From the NCBI GenBank assembly GCA_002213445.1, contig NJIE01000031.1, forward strand, positions 1 to 64,000: DNA of 64,000 nucleotides, written 5' to 3'. This DNA is from Xenophilus sp. AP218F (GTDB taxonomy: Bacteria > Pseudomonadota > Gammaproteobacteria > Burkholderiales > Chromobacteriaceae). The notes below the pieces were generated by a model. The model searched no databases. It worked only from the letters and a program-made list of their open reading frames with translations, and was not told where the DNA came from. Positions 7,470-16,923 of this stretch are shown here, piece after piece (position 1 is the stretch's first letter; every line of letters begins with the position of its first letter). Made by a program: the position numbers and the translations under genes.

Positions 7470-9410
7470 ATGTTCAAGAACTGGTCCGTCAAGCAAAAAA
7501 TCCTGGTCAGCGTCGGCGCGATGCTGTTTCTCTCCTTGCTGATCACCGGCGAGGTTTCCACCCATCTGTTCAAGAGCGCGCTGACCGAGCGCATGGAGCA
7601 GCACGAGCTGGTGCGCACGGTGGAGGCGGTGCGCAACGAGCTGGATACCTCGATTTCGGTGCCGCTGGCCCAGACGCGGCAACTGGCGGCCAATACCTAT
7701 CTGCTGGACTGGATGGCGGCCGGCGAGCCAGCCGAAGGCGTGCCTGCCTGGCAGCGCTACGCGCAGCAGCTCAAGGCGAGCAGCGGCGCGGCCATCCTGT
7801 CCTGGACTTCGGAAGCGTCCCTCAACATCTACATCGACGACAAGACCTTGAAGGCGGATCCGGCCGGCAACGACAAGTGGCTGAAGGATTTTCTGGCCAG
7901 CGGCAAGGAAAGCCAGTTCAGTCTGGGCGTGGAAACCGGCAAGCAGCAGGTGATGATGTTCGTCAACGTGCTGGCCAACGGCAAGACGCCGGGACATCGT
8001 TCGGTGGCGGCTCTGGGTTTCGACGTGACGGCGATGGCCGACCGCATCCGCAAGATGACGGTGGGCGAGAGCGGCCAGGTGTACGTGGTGGACGCGGAGG
8101 GCAAGATCCGACTGCACCGCGACCCGGCGATGATGAAGGTGGGCGGCGACGTCGCGCTCGCCAGCCTGCCGGGCATGGCCGAAGTCGCGCCCGGCTTGCT
8201 GAGCAAGGCCAACTTCAACCTGGGCCACTTCACCGGCCCGCAAGGCGCGATGGTGGTGGCGTCCAGCTATCTGCCCAGCGCCAACTGGTTCGTGGTGGTG
8301 GAAATCCCGGAAAGCGAAGTGTACGGCGCGGTGGACCGCACCGTGATGTGGGTGCTGGCGGTGGACGCGGCGGTGCTGATCGCCTCGCTGCTGCTGATGT
8401 ACTGGCTCTCCGGCCTGATCAGCCGGCCGATGGCGCAGCTGCGCGACGCGATGCGCGAGCTGTCCTCCGGCCAGGGCGACCTGAGCACCCGCCTGCCGGT
8501 GGCCAGCGGCGATGAAACCGGCCAGGTGGCGGCGGCGTTCAACGTGTTCATGGAGCAGCTGCGCGGCATGTTCGTCCAGGTGCGCGAGCAAAGCCGGCTG
8601 CTCAACCAGAGCGCCGAACAGCTGGGCGGCATGACCCGGCAGATGGCGGAGAGCTCGCAACTGAACGCCGATCTGGCGGAAACCACCGCCGCCACCATCG
8701 AAGAGATGACGGTCAGCGTCGCCCATATCGCCAGCAGCTGCAGCAGCACGGCGGACAGCGTCCAACAGGCCGGCGCGGTGTCGGCGCAAAGCGCCGAATC
8801 GATGGGCAGGGTCTCCGGCGAGATCGGCGACATGGCGGCGTCGATGGACGAGGTGAAGACGGTGGTGGCCGAACTGGAAAGCCGCTCGGCGCAGGTGGGC
8901 AGCATCGCCGGCGTGATCAAGGACATCGCCGACCAGACCAACCTGTTGGCGCTCAACGCCGCCATCGAGGCGGCGCGCGCCGGGGAGCAGGGCCGCGGCT
9001 TCGCCGTGGTGGCCGACGAGGTGCGCAAGCTGGCCGAACGCACCAGCCAGGCGACGGTGGAAATCGACCAGATGGTGGACGTGATGCGCCACGCTTCGGC
9101 CCAGGCGCTGCATCGGGTCAGCCAGACCCACGATTCGGTGCAGAACGGCGTCGAGCTGGCCACCCAGGCCCTGCGGCACATCGCCGAGATCCAGAGCAGC
9201 ATGCAGCAGGTGGCGCGCCAGTCCGGCGAGATTCGCGATGCCGCCAGCGAGCAATCGCGCGCCACCGAAGACATGGCGCGCGCCGCCGAGCAGATGTCGT
9301 CCAAGGCCCAGCAGGGCGACGCGGAAATCCGCCGCGCCAGCGCGGTGATCGCCGATCTGGAAGGCCTGGCGCTGTCGCTGGAGGGGATCGTCAGCCGCTT
9401 CAAGCTCTGA
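7470..9410 (+). CDS. Membrane-bound methyl-accepting chemotaxis protein
   Basis: The product is 646 residues. The ATG at 7470 is chosen because the MFKNW start leads directly into the first membrane segment (about 12-30). A periplasmic dCache-like sensor region follows (about 35-280, including [17 protein letters not shown]), then a second membrane segment (about 285-307), a HAMP domain (about 308-365) and a long coiled-coil signalling domain. The conserved hairpin tip, [20 protein letters not shown] and [18 protein letters not shown], is intact. It transmits ligand binding to CheA/CheW. There is no C-terminal pentapeptide tether for CheR/CheB. It lies 256 bp after the arginine-type antiporter, so amino-acid sensing is possible but only a guess. 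Confidence 0.95.
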   Translation: MFKNWSVKQKILVSVGAMLFLSLLITGEVSTHLFKSALTERMEQHELVRTVEAVRNELDTSISVPLAQTRQLAANTYLLDWMAAGEPAEGVPAWQRYAQQLKASSGAAILSWTSEASLNIYIDDKTLKADPAGNDKWLKDFLASGKESQFSLGVETGKQQVMMFVNVLANGKTPGHRSVAALGFDVTAMADRIRKMTVGESGQVYVVDAEGKIRLHRDPAMMKVGGDVALASLPGMAEVAPGLLSKANFNLGHFTGPQGAMVVASSYLPSANWFVVVEIPESEVYGAVDRTVMWVLAVDAAVLIASLLLMYWLSGLISRPMAQLRDAMRELSSGQGDLSTRLPVASGDETGQVAAAFNVFMEQLRGMFVQVREQSRLLNQSAEQLGGMTRQMAESSQLNADLAETTAATIEEMTVSVAHIASSCSSTADSVQQAGAVSAQSAESMGRVSGEIGDMAASMDEVKTVVAELESRSAQVGSIAGVIKDIADQTNLLALNAAIEAARAGEQGRGFAVVADEVRKLAERTSQATVEIDQMVDVMRHASAQALHRVSQTHDSVQNGVELATQALRHIAEIQSSMQQVARQSGEIRDAASEQSRATEDMARAAEQMSSKAQQGDAEIRRASAVIADLEGLALSLEGIVSRFKL

Positions 9411-9426
9411 TTGACCGGCTGTTGCC

Positions 9427-9470
9427 AAAAAACATGCCGTTCCCTGGCGACAGGAGAACGGCATGTCTGT
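9427..9470. terminator. Bidirectional terminator
   Basis: CATGCCGTTC at 9433-9442 pairs perfectly with GAACGGCATG at 9456-9465. Six A residues precede it, giving a U6 tract for the minus-strand gene, and TCTGTTT follows it for the plus-strand chemoreceptor gene. It sits between two convergent genes. Confidence 0.8.
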
Positions 9471-9480
9471 TTGGGGCGGC

Positions 9481-10119
9481 TCAGTAAGCGACGGTAAAGC
9501 GGCGGCGGCGGTGGGCGGCCTGTTCCAGCTCGTCGATCATGGCCACGGCGTAGTCCTGCACCGAGATGCGGCTGTTGCCTTCGGCATCGGCCAGCAACTG
9601 GTCGCCGCCCAGGCGGAACCGGCCGGTGCGCTCGCCCGGCTCCAGCATCGCGGCCGGGCTCAGCATGGTCCAGTCAAGCTCCGCTTCGGCCCGCAGCAGG
9701 TTCAGCGCTTCGCGCGCGCCCAGCGCCGAGGCTTTCCACTGTTCCGGGAAGGAGGGGCTGTCCACCAGCTGTACGCCGGGGGCCACTTCCAGGCTGCCTG
9801 CGCCGCCCACCATCAGCAGGCGCGGAACCTTGGCCTGCCTGGCCGCGGCGATGATGGAGCGCACGCCGGCCACGTAGTAGTCGAACTGTTCGGCCTGGGC
9901 GTGGCCGCTGAAGGCGCTGATCACGGCGTCGAAGCCCTTGAGCTGCTCCGCCAGGGCGGCGCTGTCCTGCACGTCGGTTTTCACGACGGCGAGGTTGGCT
10001 TGCGCTTCGATGCGTTCCGGGCGGGAAACCAGCGCGGCGACGTGGTGGCCGCGGGACAGGGCTTCTTGCAACAGGCTGGAACCGACATAGCCGCTGGCGC
10101 CGATCAGTGCGATTTTCAT
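9481..10119 (-). CDS. NAD(P)-binding oxidoreductase (NmrA/atypical SDR type)
   Basis: The product is 212 residues, with an ATG at 10119 after AAGGAG. The N-terminal Rossmann motif GASGYVGSSLL (residues 7-17) binds NAD(P). The length and SDR_a5/NAD(P)H-binding character resemble the YwnB/YhfK-type flavin reductase-like proteins. There is no obvious YxxxK active site, so it may be a redox sensor or an atypical reductase. It is divergent from a LysR-type regulator gene that probably controls it. The substrate is unknown. Confidence 0.85.
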   Translation of the reverse strand: MKIALIGASGYVGSSLLQEALSRGHHVAALVSRPERIEAQANLAVVKTDVQDSAALAEQLKGFDAVISAFSGHAQAEQFDYYVAGVRSIIAAARQAKVPRLLMVGGAGSLEVAPGVQLVDSPSFPEQWKASALGAREALNLLRAEAELDWTMLSPAAMLEPGERTGRFRLGGDQLLADAEGNSRISVQDYAVAMIDELEQAAHRRRRFTVAY

Positions 10120-10253
10120 GGCGATACTCCTTGATGGGAAATCTGGTTGAGGCGCCGCGACGCGGCGCTGATGAACGTCATCATGCGCTTTTTGATTGAT
10201 TCGATAAACGGCTGAAATCATAATTGATTGTTATTGAAAAATTGACAGTTGAT

Positions 10254-11156
10254 ATGGCGAGAGGCGTAGAGAACAATCTGGAAGGGCTGCAGATCTTCGT
10301 GGCGGTGGCCGAGGCCGGCGGCTTCACCGCCGCCGCCGAGCGGCTGGGCATGACCAAGGCCAACGTCAGCCTGCAGGTGGGCCGGCTGGAGTCGCAGCTG
10401 GGGGCGATGCTGTTCAACCGCACCACGCGGCGGGTCAAGCTGACCGAAGCCGGCCAGGCCTTGTATCTGGACGCGCAGCCGGCGCTGGCGGCGTTGCGCG
10501 ACGCGCTGCTGCAGGCCGGCCACGGCGCGGCCGAGCTGTCCGGGGTGCTGCGGCTGACGGCCCCGGTCAGCCATATGGCGGAATCCGTCGCGCCGGCAGC
10601 CACCCAGTTCATCCGCCAGCATCCCAAGCTGCAGCTCGAGCTGCACGCCAGCGACCATATGGTGGATCTGGTGGCCGCCGGGATGGACTTGGCGATCCGG
10701 CTGGGCACCTTGCGCGATTCTTCGCTGCGGGCGCTGAAACTGGGGGAGTTCGCCCAGTTGCCGGTCGCCTCGCCGGCCTATCTGAAGGCGCGCGGCGCGC
10801 CGTCGAGGCCGGAAGAGCTGGCCGAGCACGACTGGGTGGCGCTGACGCTGTTGAAAACGCCGTTGAGCTGGCCGTTCAGCGGTCCGGCAGGCGAGGAGAC
10901 GACGGTCAGGACGCGGGCGCGGATCAAGGTGGACTCCGCCGCTTCGCTGCGCACGCTGCTGCTGGCCGGGGCCGGCGTGTCGGTGCTGGATTCGTTCAGC
11001 GTGGAGCGGGATCTGCAGGCCGGGTGCCTGCAACGGCTGCTGCCCGAGTGGTCCTTGCCGCGCGGCGGAGTGTACGCGGTCTTCCCGCCCGGCCGGCACA
11101 CGCCGGCGCCGGTGCGCGGCTTTGTCGAGTTCTACCGGGAGTTCCTGGCCAGATAG
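10254..11156 (+). CDS. LysR-type transcriptional regulator
   Basis: The product is 300 residues, the normal length. The ATG at 10254 is preferred over an upstream TTG at 10224. An N-terminal winged helix-turn-helix ([32 protein letters not shown]) is followed by the usual two-lobe effector domain. The sequence is of the AaeR/DmlR-like branch ([14 protein letters not shown]). It is divergent from the oxidoreductase gene 9481-10119 with a 134-bp AT-rich spacer, the classical arrangement for a regulator and its target. Confidence 0.92.
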   Translation: MARGVENNLEGLQIFVAVAEAGGFTAAAERLGMTKANVSLQVGRLESQLGAMLFNRTTRRVKLTEAGQALYLDAQPALAALRDALLQAGHGAAELSGVLRLTAPVSHMAESVAPAATQFIRQHPKLQLELHASDHMVDLVAAGMDLAIRLGTLRDSSLRALKLGEFAQLPVASPAYLKARGAPSRPEELAEHDWVALTLLKTPLSWPFSGPAGEETTVRTRARIKVDSAASLRTLLLAGAGVSVLDSFSVERDLQAGCLQRLLPEWSLPRGGVYAVFPPGRHTPAPVRGFVEFYREFLAR

Positions 11157-11244
11157 CGTATGCTGTCAGTATGGCGGCCCGCCCGCGCGGCAGCGTCGCG
11201 GCGCAGGCGAGCAAGTCGATCATTCAGAAGCGCAGGGTAAAAAC

Positions 11245-12576
11245 ATGTTTGGCAATCAGAAGAAACTGAAGCAGGAGCTATCCGCCGCGCAACGACAACT
11301 GGGCGAAGCGCGCGGCATCTTGCAGGCCTTGGAGTGCTCAACGGCGCGGGTCTGCTTTGATCTGGAAGGCAAGGTCACCGACGCCAACGCCGTGTTTCTG
11401 AAAACCATGGGCTATGCGCGTCTGGAGGATATCCTGGGTTCGCCGCACAGCCGGTTTTGCGATCCGGCCTACGCCGCCAGCGCCGGCTACCGCCAGTTCT
11501 GGGAACGCCTCAAGCGCGGCGAATTCTTCAGCGGGCAGGTGCAGCGCGTCACCGCGCAGGGCGAGCCGATCTGGCTGGAAGCCAGCTACAACCCCTTGCG
11601 CGACGACGACGGCCGTGTGACCGGCTTCGTCAAGTTCGCCAGCGACGTCTCGCGCCAGGCGCGCGAGGCGGGCCGCAACGAAGCCGTGCTCGGCGCGATC
11701 AACCGGGCGATGGCGGTGATCGAGTTCACCCCCGACGGCGTGATACAGGACGCCAACGCCAACTTCCTCAACGTAATGGGCTATCGGCTGGAAGAGCTGC
11801 GCGGCCAGCACCACCGGGTGCTGTGCAGCCCGGAATACGCCGCCGGCGAGGATTACCGGCAGCTGTGGGACAACTTGCGCCGCGGCCAGTATTTCAGCGG
11901 CCGCATTCGCCGGGTGGCGCGCGATGGCCGCGAGGTGTGGCTGGAGGCCAATTACAACCCGGTGTTCGACGCCGACAAGCGAGTGATCCGGGTGGTGAAA
12001 TTCGCCACCGACATCAGCGAAGACGTCCGGCTGCAGCAACTGGAGCGCGACAGCGCGCTGTTCGCCTACTCCTCCTCGCAGCACACCCAGGCGCTGGCCG
12101 ACGCCGGGGTGGCCAGCATCCAGCGCAGCGTCACCGAAATCCGCGACATGGCGGCCAGCATCGAGCAGGGCAGCGCCAATATCGAGCAGCTTGGCCAGCG
12201 TTCGCAGCAGATCAACGGCATCGTGCAGACGATCAAGGAGATCGCCGACCAGACCAACCTCCTGGCGCTCAACGCCGCCATCGAAGCGGCGCGCGCCGGC
12301 GAAATGGGCCGCGGCTTCGCCGTGGTGGCCGACGAGGTGCGCAAGCTGGCCGAGCGCACCGCGGCGTCCACCCAGGAGATCAACGGCATGGTGGGCGAGA
12401 TCCAGCAGCAGACGCAACTGGCGGTGGACAATATGGCGCAGCTGCTGCAGCGGGCGCACGACAGCGTGGAGCAGTCGCAGCAGGCGGGCGACACCATGGG
12501 CCAGATTCACCAGGGCGCGCAGAAGGTGGTGGACGCCATCGGCAAATTCGCGGACATGAAGCGCGGCGCGGAATAG
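11245..12576 (+). CDS. Soluble PAS-PAS chemoreceptor, BdlA-like
   Basis: The product is 443 residues with no membrane segment. Two tandem PAS domains (about 28-148 and 150-270) each carry the RxxxxFW/DLRRGxxFSGxxxRV pattern and end in KFASDVS and KFATDIS, typical of Aer/BdlA-type sensors. A short chemoreceptor signalling domain follows, with the conserved tip [20 protein letters not shown] and [12 protein letters not shown]. The design matches BdlA of Pseudomonas, which links redox or c-di-GMP state to biofilm dispersal. The ATG at 11245 follows AGGG; longer frames run back into the upstream gene. Function here is inferred from architecture only. Confidence 0.9.
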   Translation: MFGNQKKLKQELSAAQRQLGEARGILQALECSTARVCFDLEGKVTDANAVFLKTMGYARLEDILGSPHSRFCDPAYAASAGYRQFWERLKRGEFFSGQVQRVTAQGEPIWLEASYNPLRDDDGRVTGFVKFASDVSRQAREAGRNEAVLGAINRAMAVIEFTPDGVIQDANANFLNVMGYRLEELRGQHHRVLCSPEYAAGEDYRQLWDNLRRGQYFSGRIRRVARDGREVWLEANYNPVFDADKRVIRVVKFATDISEDVRLQQLERDSALFAYSSSQHTQALADAGVASIQRSVTEIRDMAASIEQGSANIEQLGQRSQQINGIVQTIKEIADQTNLLALNAAIEAARAGEMGRGFAVVADEVRKLAERTAASTQEINGMVGEIQQQTQLAVDNMAQLLQRAHDSVEQSQQAGDTMGQIHQGAQKVVDAIGKFADMKRGAE

Positions 12577-12609
12577 GCCGGCGCGGCGGCGGGTTTCCGG
12601 CCGCCGTCG

Positions 12610-12638
12610 TTGACAGCCCGGGTTTAAGCGGATAATAT
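12610..12638 (+). promoter_or_regulatory. Sigma-70 promoter of the tRNA-Tyr gene
   Basis: TTGACA at 12610-12615 and TAATAT at 12633-12638 are separated by exactly 17 bp, followed by a GC-rich GCGCC stretch of the kind found in stringently controlled stable-RNA promoters. The tRNA begins 10 bp after the -10 box. Confidence 0.85.
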
Positions 12639-12648
12639 GCGCCGCTCT

Positions 12649-12733
12649 GGAGGGATTCCCGAGCGGTCAAAGGGATCAGACTGTAAATCTGACGGCTCTG
12701 CCTTCGAAGGTTCGAATCCTTCTCCCTCCACCA
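12649..12733 (+). tRNA. tRNA-Tyr (anticodon GTA)
   Basis: The 85-nt sequence, with CCA encoded, folds as a class II tRNA. The acceptor arms GGAGGGA and TCCCTCC pair, the anticodon loop reads CTGTAAA with GTA, a long variable arm follows, and the T arm contains GGTTCGAATCC. Its own promoter and a strong terminator flank it. Confidence 0.97.
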
Positions 12734-12741
12734 GATTCAGC

Positions 12742-12772
12742 AAAAAAGCCAGGCCTTGCGCCTGGCTTTTTT
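12742..12772 (+). terminator. Terminator of the tRNA-Tyr gene
   Basis: AAAAAAGCCAGGC, a short loop, and GCCTGGCTTTTTT form a strong stem ending in a U6 tract, 10 bp after the tRNA CCA end. Confidence 0.92.
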
Positions 12773-12845
12773 GCGTTGGCGGCGCGTTTGCCAAGCCGGC
12801 GGCGCGCGGCAATAATCGCGGATTGTTTTCAAGGAGGGGATGGCG

Positions 12846-13853
12846 ATGCTGATTGGCGAATCGAGAGTGGAACGGATGGTGGTGCACCGGGTGGGCAACC
12901 CTAGCCGCGGCGAGCCGCTGCAGCTGTCGGAGCGGGCCACCCGGATCGACGACGCGGTCTCCGGCCTGCTGCTGGACGGCTATCTGAAGGGCATCGTCTC
13001 GGACAAGAAAAAGCACCAGTTCTTTCACGAGTCCGACCTCAACCTCAACGAGATTTACCACTACACCCGCCAGTTCTTCCGCGGCGAGCTGGATTTCGAC
13101 GCGGTGTCGCAGCGCATCGCCAAGCACTTGTACGCCCGCTCGCAGCACCCCAACATCAGCGCCGGCGACTTGCTGATCATCCTGTTCTCCGGCCTGAACG
13201 ACGGCGACCGCGAACTGCGCGCGCTGGGGGTGTTCAAGTCGGAAATCCGCGACGACTTCCTCACCATCATCGACGGCGGCGGCGTGTTCGACATCAGCCA
13301 CGCCTCCGGCATCAACCCGCGGCTGATCGACAAGGGCGCGCTGATTCTGGAACACGGCCCCATCGTCTACGCAGTGGACCGCCTGAGCCGCGAGGCCAAG
13401 TTCTGGCTGGACGATTTCCTCAAGGCGATGCGGGTGCCGGACAAGGCCTCCAGCAGCAAGATGATGGCCAGCGTGGTGGAGCAGCTGTCCGAAGAAATAG
13501 AAGATCCGCTGCAGCAGGCGCGCTTCAAGGACGAGGTGCTGACCCTGGTCAGCGGCGAGGACGATGTGTCGGCGCAGACGCTCACCTCGGCGGCGGAGAA
13601 GTTCGTGCCGCGCGAGCAGGTGGAGGGCGCGCTGGGCAGCGCCGCGGAATCCTACGGTTTCGCCCTCGACGCCGACGCGCGGCTGCCGTCCAAGGGCGTG
13701 GCCAAGCAGCTGGAGAAGACGCTGTCGCGTTACGGCGTGGGCCACGGCATCAGCGTGCTGCTGCCAGGCGGCATCACCCTCAAGAACATCCAGTCGCAAA
13801 ACGACGGCGAAGGCGGCCTGACGCTGACGCTGTTCCTCAACAAGCGCGATTAG
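12846..13853 (+). CDS. Nucleoid-associated protein, NdpA/YejK family
   Basis: The product is 335 residues, equal to E. coli YejK. Two ATG codons are possible; the one at 12846 is preferred because AAGGAGG at 12831 lies 8 bp before it but only 2 bp before the ATG at 12840. Family features include the N-terminal acidic beta region and the central DLLIILFSGLND and HASGINPRLIDKGALI segments. Members bind DNA and are spread over the nucleoid; the family is also known as the 37-kDa nucleoid-associated protein family. It lies alone between tRNA-Tyr and the convergent arnD gene. Confidence 0.82.
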   Translation: MLIGESRVERMVVHRVGNPSRGEPLQLSERATRIDDAVSGLLLDGYLKGIVSDKKKHQFFHESDLNLNEIYHYTRQFFRGELDFDAVSQRIAKHLYARSQHPNISAGDLLIILFSGLNDGDRELRALGVFKSEIRDDFLTIIDGGGVFDISHASGINPRLIDKGALILEHGPIVYAVDRLSREAKFWLDDFLKAMRVPDKASSSKMMASVVEQLSEEIEDPLQQARFKDEVLTLVSGEDDVSAQTLTSAAEKFVPREQVEGALGSAAESYGFALDADARLPSKGVAKQLEKTLSRYGVGHGISVLLPGGITLKNIQSQNDGEGGLTLTLFLNKRD

Positions 13854-13908
13854 CGCCGGCCCGCCGCCGCCGCGTCCGCTTGATGCGGCGCGCGGCGGCG
13901 AAGCCGGC

Positions 13909-14808
13909 TCAGGCTTGCAGCGCCAGCGTGCCGCTGCGGCCGGGAATCTCGCCCATCACCACTCGGCCGGGCGGCAGCGCGGCCGGGTCCAGGCTGTCGA
14001 AAAGCTCGATGCAACTGACCAGCCGATAGCCTTGCCGCTTCCAGCCAGACAGCAAACGCTCGAACACGTCCATCAGCCGCATGCCTTCCAGCTCCGCGTG
14101 CAAGGTATAGACGTGGCCGGTTTCCGGGGCGGTTTCGGTCAGTTGCAGCAGGCGCTCGTGCACGTTGGCGTTGGTGAGCCCGTCCAGGCCGATCAGTTCG
14201 TCCAGCGTCGGCAGCGTCGACGGCAATTGCGGCACGCCCAGCGTCCGGCCTGCGGCGTCCACCGGCTGGAAGGGATGGCTGCCGCGGCCGTCCGACGCGT
14301 AAGTCATGCCCAGCTCCCGCTGGTAGGCCAGCGCGGCGTCGTTGATCTGCCAGCCGGCCGCGCCGTGGGTGCGGGCGTCCTCGCCGAAGATTTCGCGAAA
14401 GCGCTGGGCAGCCTTGCGCATCTCGGCGCGGGTCCAGGCGGCGTCCTTGCCGGCCACGTAGTCCTGCCACTTGATGTGGTCCCAGCAGTGGATGCCCACC
14501 TCGAAGCCGGCGTCGCGCACGCTGCGCAACAGCGCCGCCTCGCGGCGGCCGATGTCCGGCCCCGGCAGCACGGTGCCGTAGAGCAGGGTGCGGATGCCGT
14601 AATGCTCCACCACCGAGGTGCGCGACACCTTGGACAAAAAGCCGGGGCGGAATACGCGCTTGATGGCGCGGCCGGTGTGGTCCGGCCCCAGGCTGAACAG
14701 GAAGGTGGCGCCGGCGTCGTGGCGCTTGAGGGCGTCCATCAGCCGCGGTACGCCCTCGCGGGTGCCGCGCCAGGTGTCGACGTCGATTTTCAGGGCGAGT
14801 TTGCGCAT
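13909..14808 (-). CDS. arnD: ArnD, formamido-arabinose-undecaprenol deformylase
   Basis: The product is 299 residues, the family length. It removes the formyl group from undecaprenyl-phosphate 4-deoxy-4-formamido-L-arabinose on the inner-membrane cytoplasmic face. The N terminus LALKIDVDTWRGTREGVPRL and the blocks GIHCWDHIKWQ, AAGWQIND and YTLHAELEG align with enterobacterial ArnD and keep the NodB-type metal and catalytic residues (the DVD aspartates, His in HCWDH). It is the last gene of the arn cluster but is separated from the preceding gene by 113 bp containing a terminator-like hairpin, so it may be transcribed at a lower level or from its own promoter. Confidence 0.96.
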   Translation of the reverse strand: MRKLALKIDVDTWRGTREGVPRLMDALKRHDAGATFLFSLGPDHTGRAIKRVFRPGFLSKVSRTSVVEHYGIRTLLYGTVLPGPDIGRREAALLRSVRDAGFEVGIHCWDHIKWQDYVAGKDAAWTRAEMRKAAQRFREIFGEDARTHGAAGWQINDAALAYQRELGMTYASDGRGSHPFQPVDAAGRTLGVPQLPSTLPTLDELIGLDGLTNANVHERLLQLTETAPETGHVYTLHAELEGMRLMDVFERLLSGWKRQGYRLVSCIELFDSLDPAALPPGRVVMGEIPGRSGTLALQA

Positions 14809-14880
14809 GGTGTGAGGCTCGAAATGAAGGTTGTCGCCGCGAGTTTACCGCGACGCCGCGCGGGCCGCGCGGGCCAGCGA

Positions 14881-14905
14881 AAACGCCCCGGCGGGCCGGG
14901 GCGTT
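14881..14905 (-). terminator. Hairpin with U tract inside the arn cluster
   Basis: Read on the minus strand, AACGCCCCGG, a 4-base loop and CCGGGGCGTT form a 10-bp stem followed by TTCGC, so the run reads GTTTTCGC. It lies between the arnA decarboxylase gene and arnD and looks like an attenuator or partial terminator. Confidence 0.55.
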
Positions 14906-14921
14906 GGCGCGTGTGCGGCAA

Positions 14922-15965
14922 TTACTGCGACAGGTCGCGGCTGGCGGCCACCTGGTCGCGGTAGTAGTCGTAGATGCCCTTGAGGGCGTCGGCCATGCCG
15001 GTGGTCGGTTTCCAGTCCAGATCGGCCATGGTGTTGGCGATCTTGGGCACGCGGTTCTGCACGTCCTGGTAGCCCTGGCCGTAGTACTGGCCGGAAGTGG
15101 TTTCTTCCACTTTCACCTTGTCGGCGTTGAGCTGGTATTCAGGGTAGACGCGGGCCAGCTCCAGCATCATCTGCGACAGTTCGCGGATCGAGTAGTTGTT
15201 GGCCGGGTTGCCGATGTTGTAGATCTGGCCGGAAGCTTTGCCGTCCTTGTTCTCGATGATCTTCATCAGCGCGGCGATGCCGTCGTCGACGTAGGTGAAG
15301 GCGCGCTTCTGGTGGCCGCCGTCGACCAGCTTGATGGTCTCGCCGCGCACGATGTGGCCCAGGAACTGGGTGATCACGCGGCTGGAGCCTTCCTTGGGCG
15401 TGTTGATGTTGTCCAGGCCGCCGCCGATCCAGTTGAACGGGCGGAACAGCGTGTAGTTGAGGCCTTCTTCCATGCCGTAGCCGTGGATGACGCGGTCCAT
15501 CAGCTGCTTGGAGCAGGAGTAGATCCAGCGCGGCTTGTTGATCGGGCCGCAGATCAGCTCGGAGTTTTCCGGGTCGAACTCCTCATCGTGGCACATGCCG
15601 TAGACTTCGGAGGTGGACGGGAACACCAGGTGTTTCTTGTACTTCACGCACTGGCGCACGATGGGCAGGTTGGCTTCGAAGTCCAGCTCGAACACGCGCA
15701 GCGGGTGGTTGACGTAAGTGGAAGGCGTGGCGATGGCCACCAGCGGCAGGATCACGTCGCACTTCTTGACGTGGTACTCGATCCACTCCTTGTTGATGGT
15801 GATGTCGCCTTCGAAGAAATGGAAGCGGGGGTGATCCTTCCACTCGGCCACGCGGTCGGCATGCATGTCCATGCCGTAGATTTCCCAGTCGGTGGTCTCG
15901 ATGATGCGCTTGGTCAGGTGGTGGCCGATGAAGCCGTTCACGCCCAGAATCAGTACTTTCTTCAT
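14922..15965 (-). CDS. Stand-alone ArnA C-terminal half: UDP-glucuronate oxidative decarboxylase
   Basis: The product is 347 residues from the ATG at 15965 (an in-frame TTG four codons upstream is less likely, since GGGAA sits correctly before the ATG). It matches the C-terminal dehydrogenase/decarboxylase half of E. coli ArnA, which converts UDP-glucuronic acid to UDP-4-keto-arabinose with NAD. The Rossmann motif GVNGFIGHHL (8-17), Ser119-Glu120 in PSTSEVYG, Tyr149 and Lys153 in YSCSK, and Arg221 in HQKRAFT correspond to Ser433, Glu434, Tyr463, Lys467 and Arg619 of ArnA. In enterobacteria this domain is fused behind the formyltransferase; here the two are separate genes 46 bp apart in the same operon. 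A UDP-xylose synthase activity is the main alternative. Confidence 0.93.
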   Translation of the reverse strand: MKKVLILGVNGFIGHHLTKRIIETTDWEIYGMDMHADRVAEWKDHPRFHFFEGDITINKEWIEYHVKKCDVILPLVAIATPSTYVNHPLRVFELDFEANLPIVRQCVKYKKHLVFPSTSEVYGMCHDEEFDPENSELICGPINKPRWIYSCSKQLMDRVIHGYGMEEGLNYTLFRPFNWIGGGLDNINTPKEGSSRVITQFLGHIVRGETIKLVDGGHQKRAFTYVDDGIAALMKIIENKDGKASGQIYNIGNPANNYSIRELSQMMLELARVYPEYQLNADKVKVEETTSGQYYGQGYQDVQNRVPKIANTMADLDWKPTTGMADALKGIYDYYRDQVAASRDLSQ

Positions 15966-16011
15966 GTCGTTTCCCAATCTCCACCGCGAGGTGGCGTAAG
16001 CAAATTCGGTA

Positions 16012-16923
16012 TCAGGCCAGGCTCAAGCCTTCGCCCGGCAGGTCGGCGGGCAGCAGCGGCTGGCCTTCCAGCTCGGCTTCCAGCACCCGCAGGCGCTGGC
16101 CGTCGCGGCAATCGACGAACAGCAGCCCGTTTTCCGCCCGCAGGCGGGCGCTGGCCGGAGCGGCGGCCAGCGGGCCGGCCGGCAGCGTGCGCCACAGCGT
16201 GACGCGGCCGGCGGCGGTGTCGGCGAAGGCGCCGGGGAAGGGGCGGGTCAGCGCGCGGACGAAGTCGTGCAGCTGGCGCGCGCCGGCCTGCGCGTCGATG
16301 CGGCCGTCTTCCGGCTTGCGCCCGCCGAAGTAGCCGCCCAGGCTCAAGTCCTGCCGAACGTGCGGCGCGTCGCCGGCGATCAGGCAGGGCAGGCTGCGCC
16401 ACAGCACCATTTCGGCGGCCACCGTCACTTTGGCGAACACCTCGTCGGCGCTGTCGTCGGGCAGGATGGGCACCGCCATCTGGTCGACGATCGGGCCGTT
16501 GTCCGGCTTGACGTTCATCTGGTGCAGGGTGGCGCCGGTTTCGGTTTCGCCGTGGATGATGGCCCAGTTGATCGGCACCCGGCCGCGGTACTGCGGCAGC
16601 AGCGAGCCGTGCATGTTGTACGCGCCGCGCGCGGCGGCCGCCAGCAGCGGGGCTTTCAGCATGTGGCGGTAATAGAAGGAGAACAGGAAATCCGGCTGCG
16701 CGGCCTGCACCTGCGCCAGCACTTCCGCCGCGTTCGGATCGTCCGGGGTGATCGCCGGGATGCCGTAGTCGCGGGCGACTTGCGCCACGCTCTGGAACCA
16801 GATGTTCTCGTCGGGGTTGTCCCGATGGGTGACCACCAGCGCCACGTCCACGCCGCGGCCGATCAGCGCCTTCAGGCAGCGCACGCCGACGTTGTGGTAG
16901 GCGAAGACGACGGCGCGGGTCAT
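16012..16923 (-). CDS. Stand-alone ArnA N-terminal half: UDP-Ara4N formyltransferase
   Basis: The product is 303 residues and matches the N-terminal formyltransferase half of ArnA, which formylates UDP-4-amino-4-deoxy-L-arabinose using 10-formyl-tetrahydrofolate. The catalytic trio is visible as Asn103 and His105 in YNMHGSLLPQYRG and Asp141 in KPDNGPIVDQ, offset by one from E. coli Asn102, His104 and Asp140. A C-terminal methionyl-tRNA-formyltransferase-like barrel follows. The ATG overlaps the arnC stop by 4 bp (ATGA), so the two are translationally coupled. Confidence 0.93.
   Translation of the reverse strand: MTRAVVFAYHNVGVRCLKALIGRGVDVALVVTHRDNPDENIWFQSVAQVARDYGIPAITPDDPNAAEVLAQVQAAQPDFLFSFYYRHMLKAPLLAAAARGAYNMHGSLLPQYRGRVPINWAIIHGETETGATLHQMNVKPDNGPIVDQMAVPILPDDSADEVFAKVTVAAEMVLWRSLPCLIAGDAPHVRQDLSLGGYFGGRKPEDGRIDAQAGARQLHDFVRALTRPFPGAFADTAAGRVTLWRTLPAGPLAAAPASARLRAENGLLFVDCRDGQRLRVLEAELEGQPLLPADLPGEGLSLA

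Noticed and set aside
12577-12610. GC hairpin after the PAS chemoreceptor gene as a terminator
   Set aside because: The stem is plausible but no U tract follows, and it abuts the tRNA promoter.
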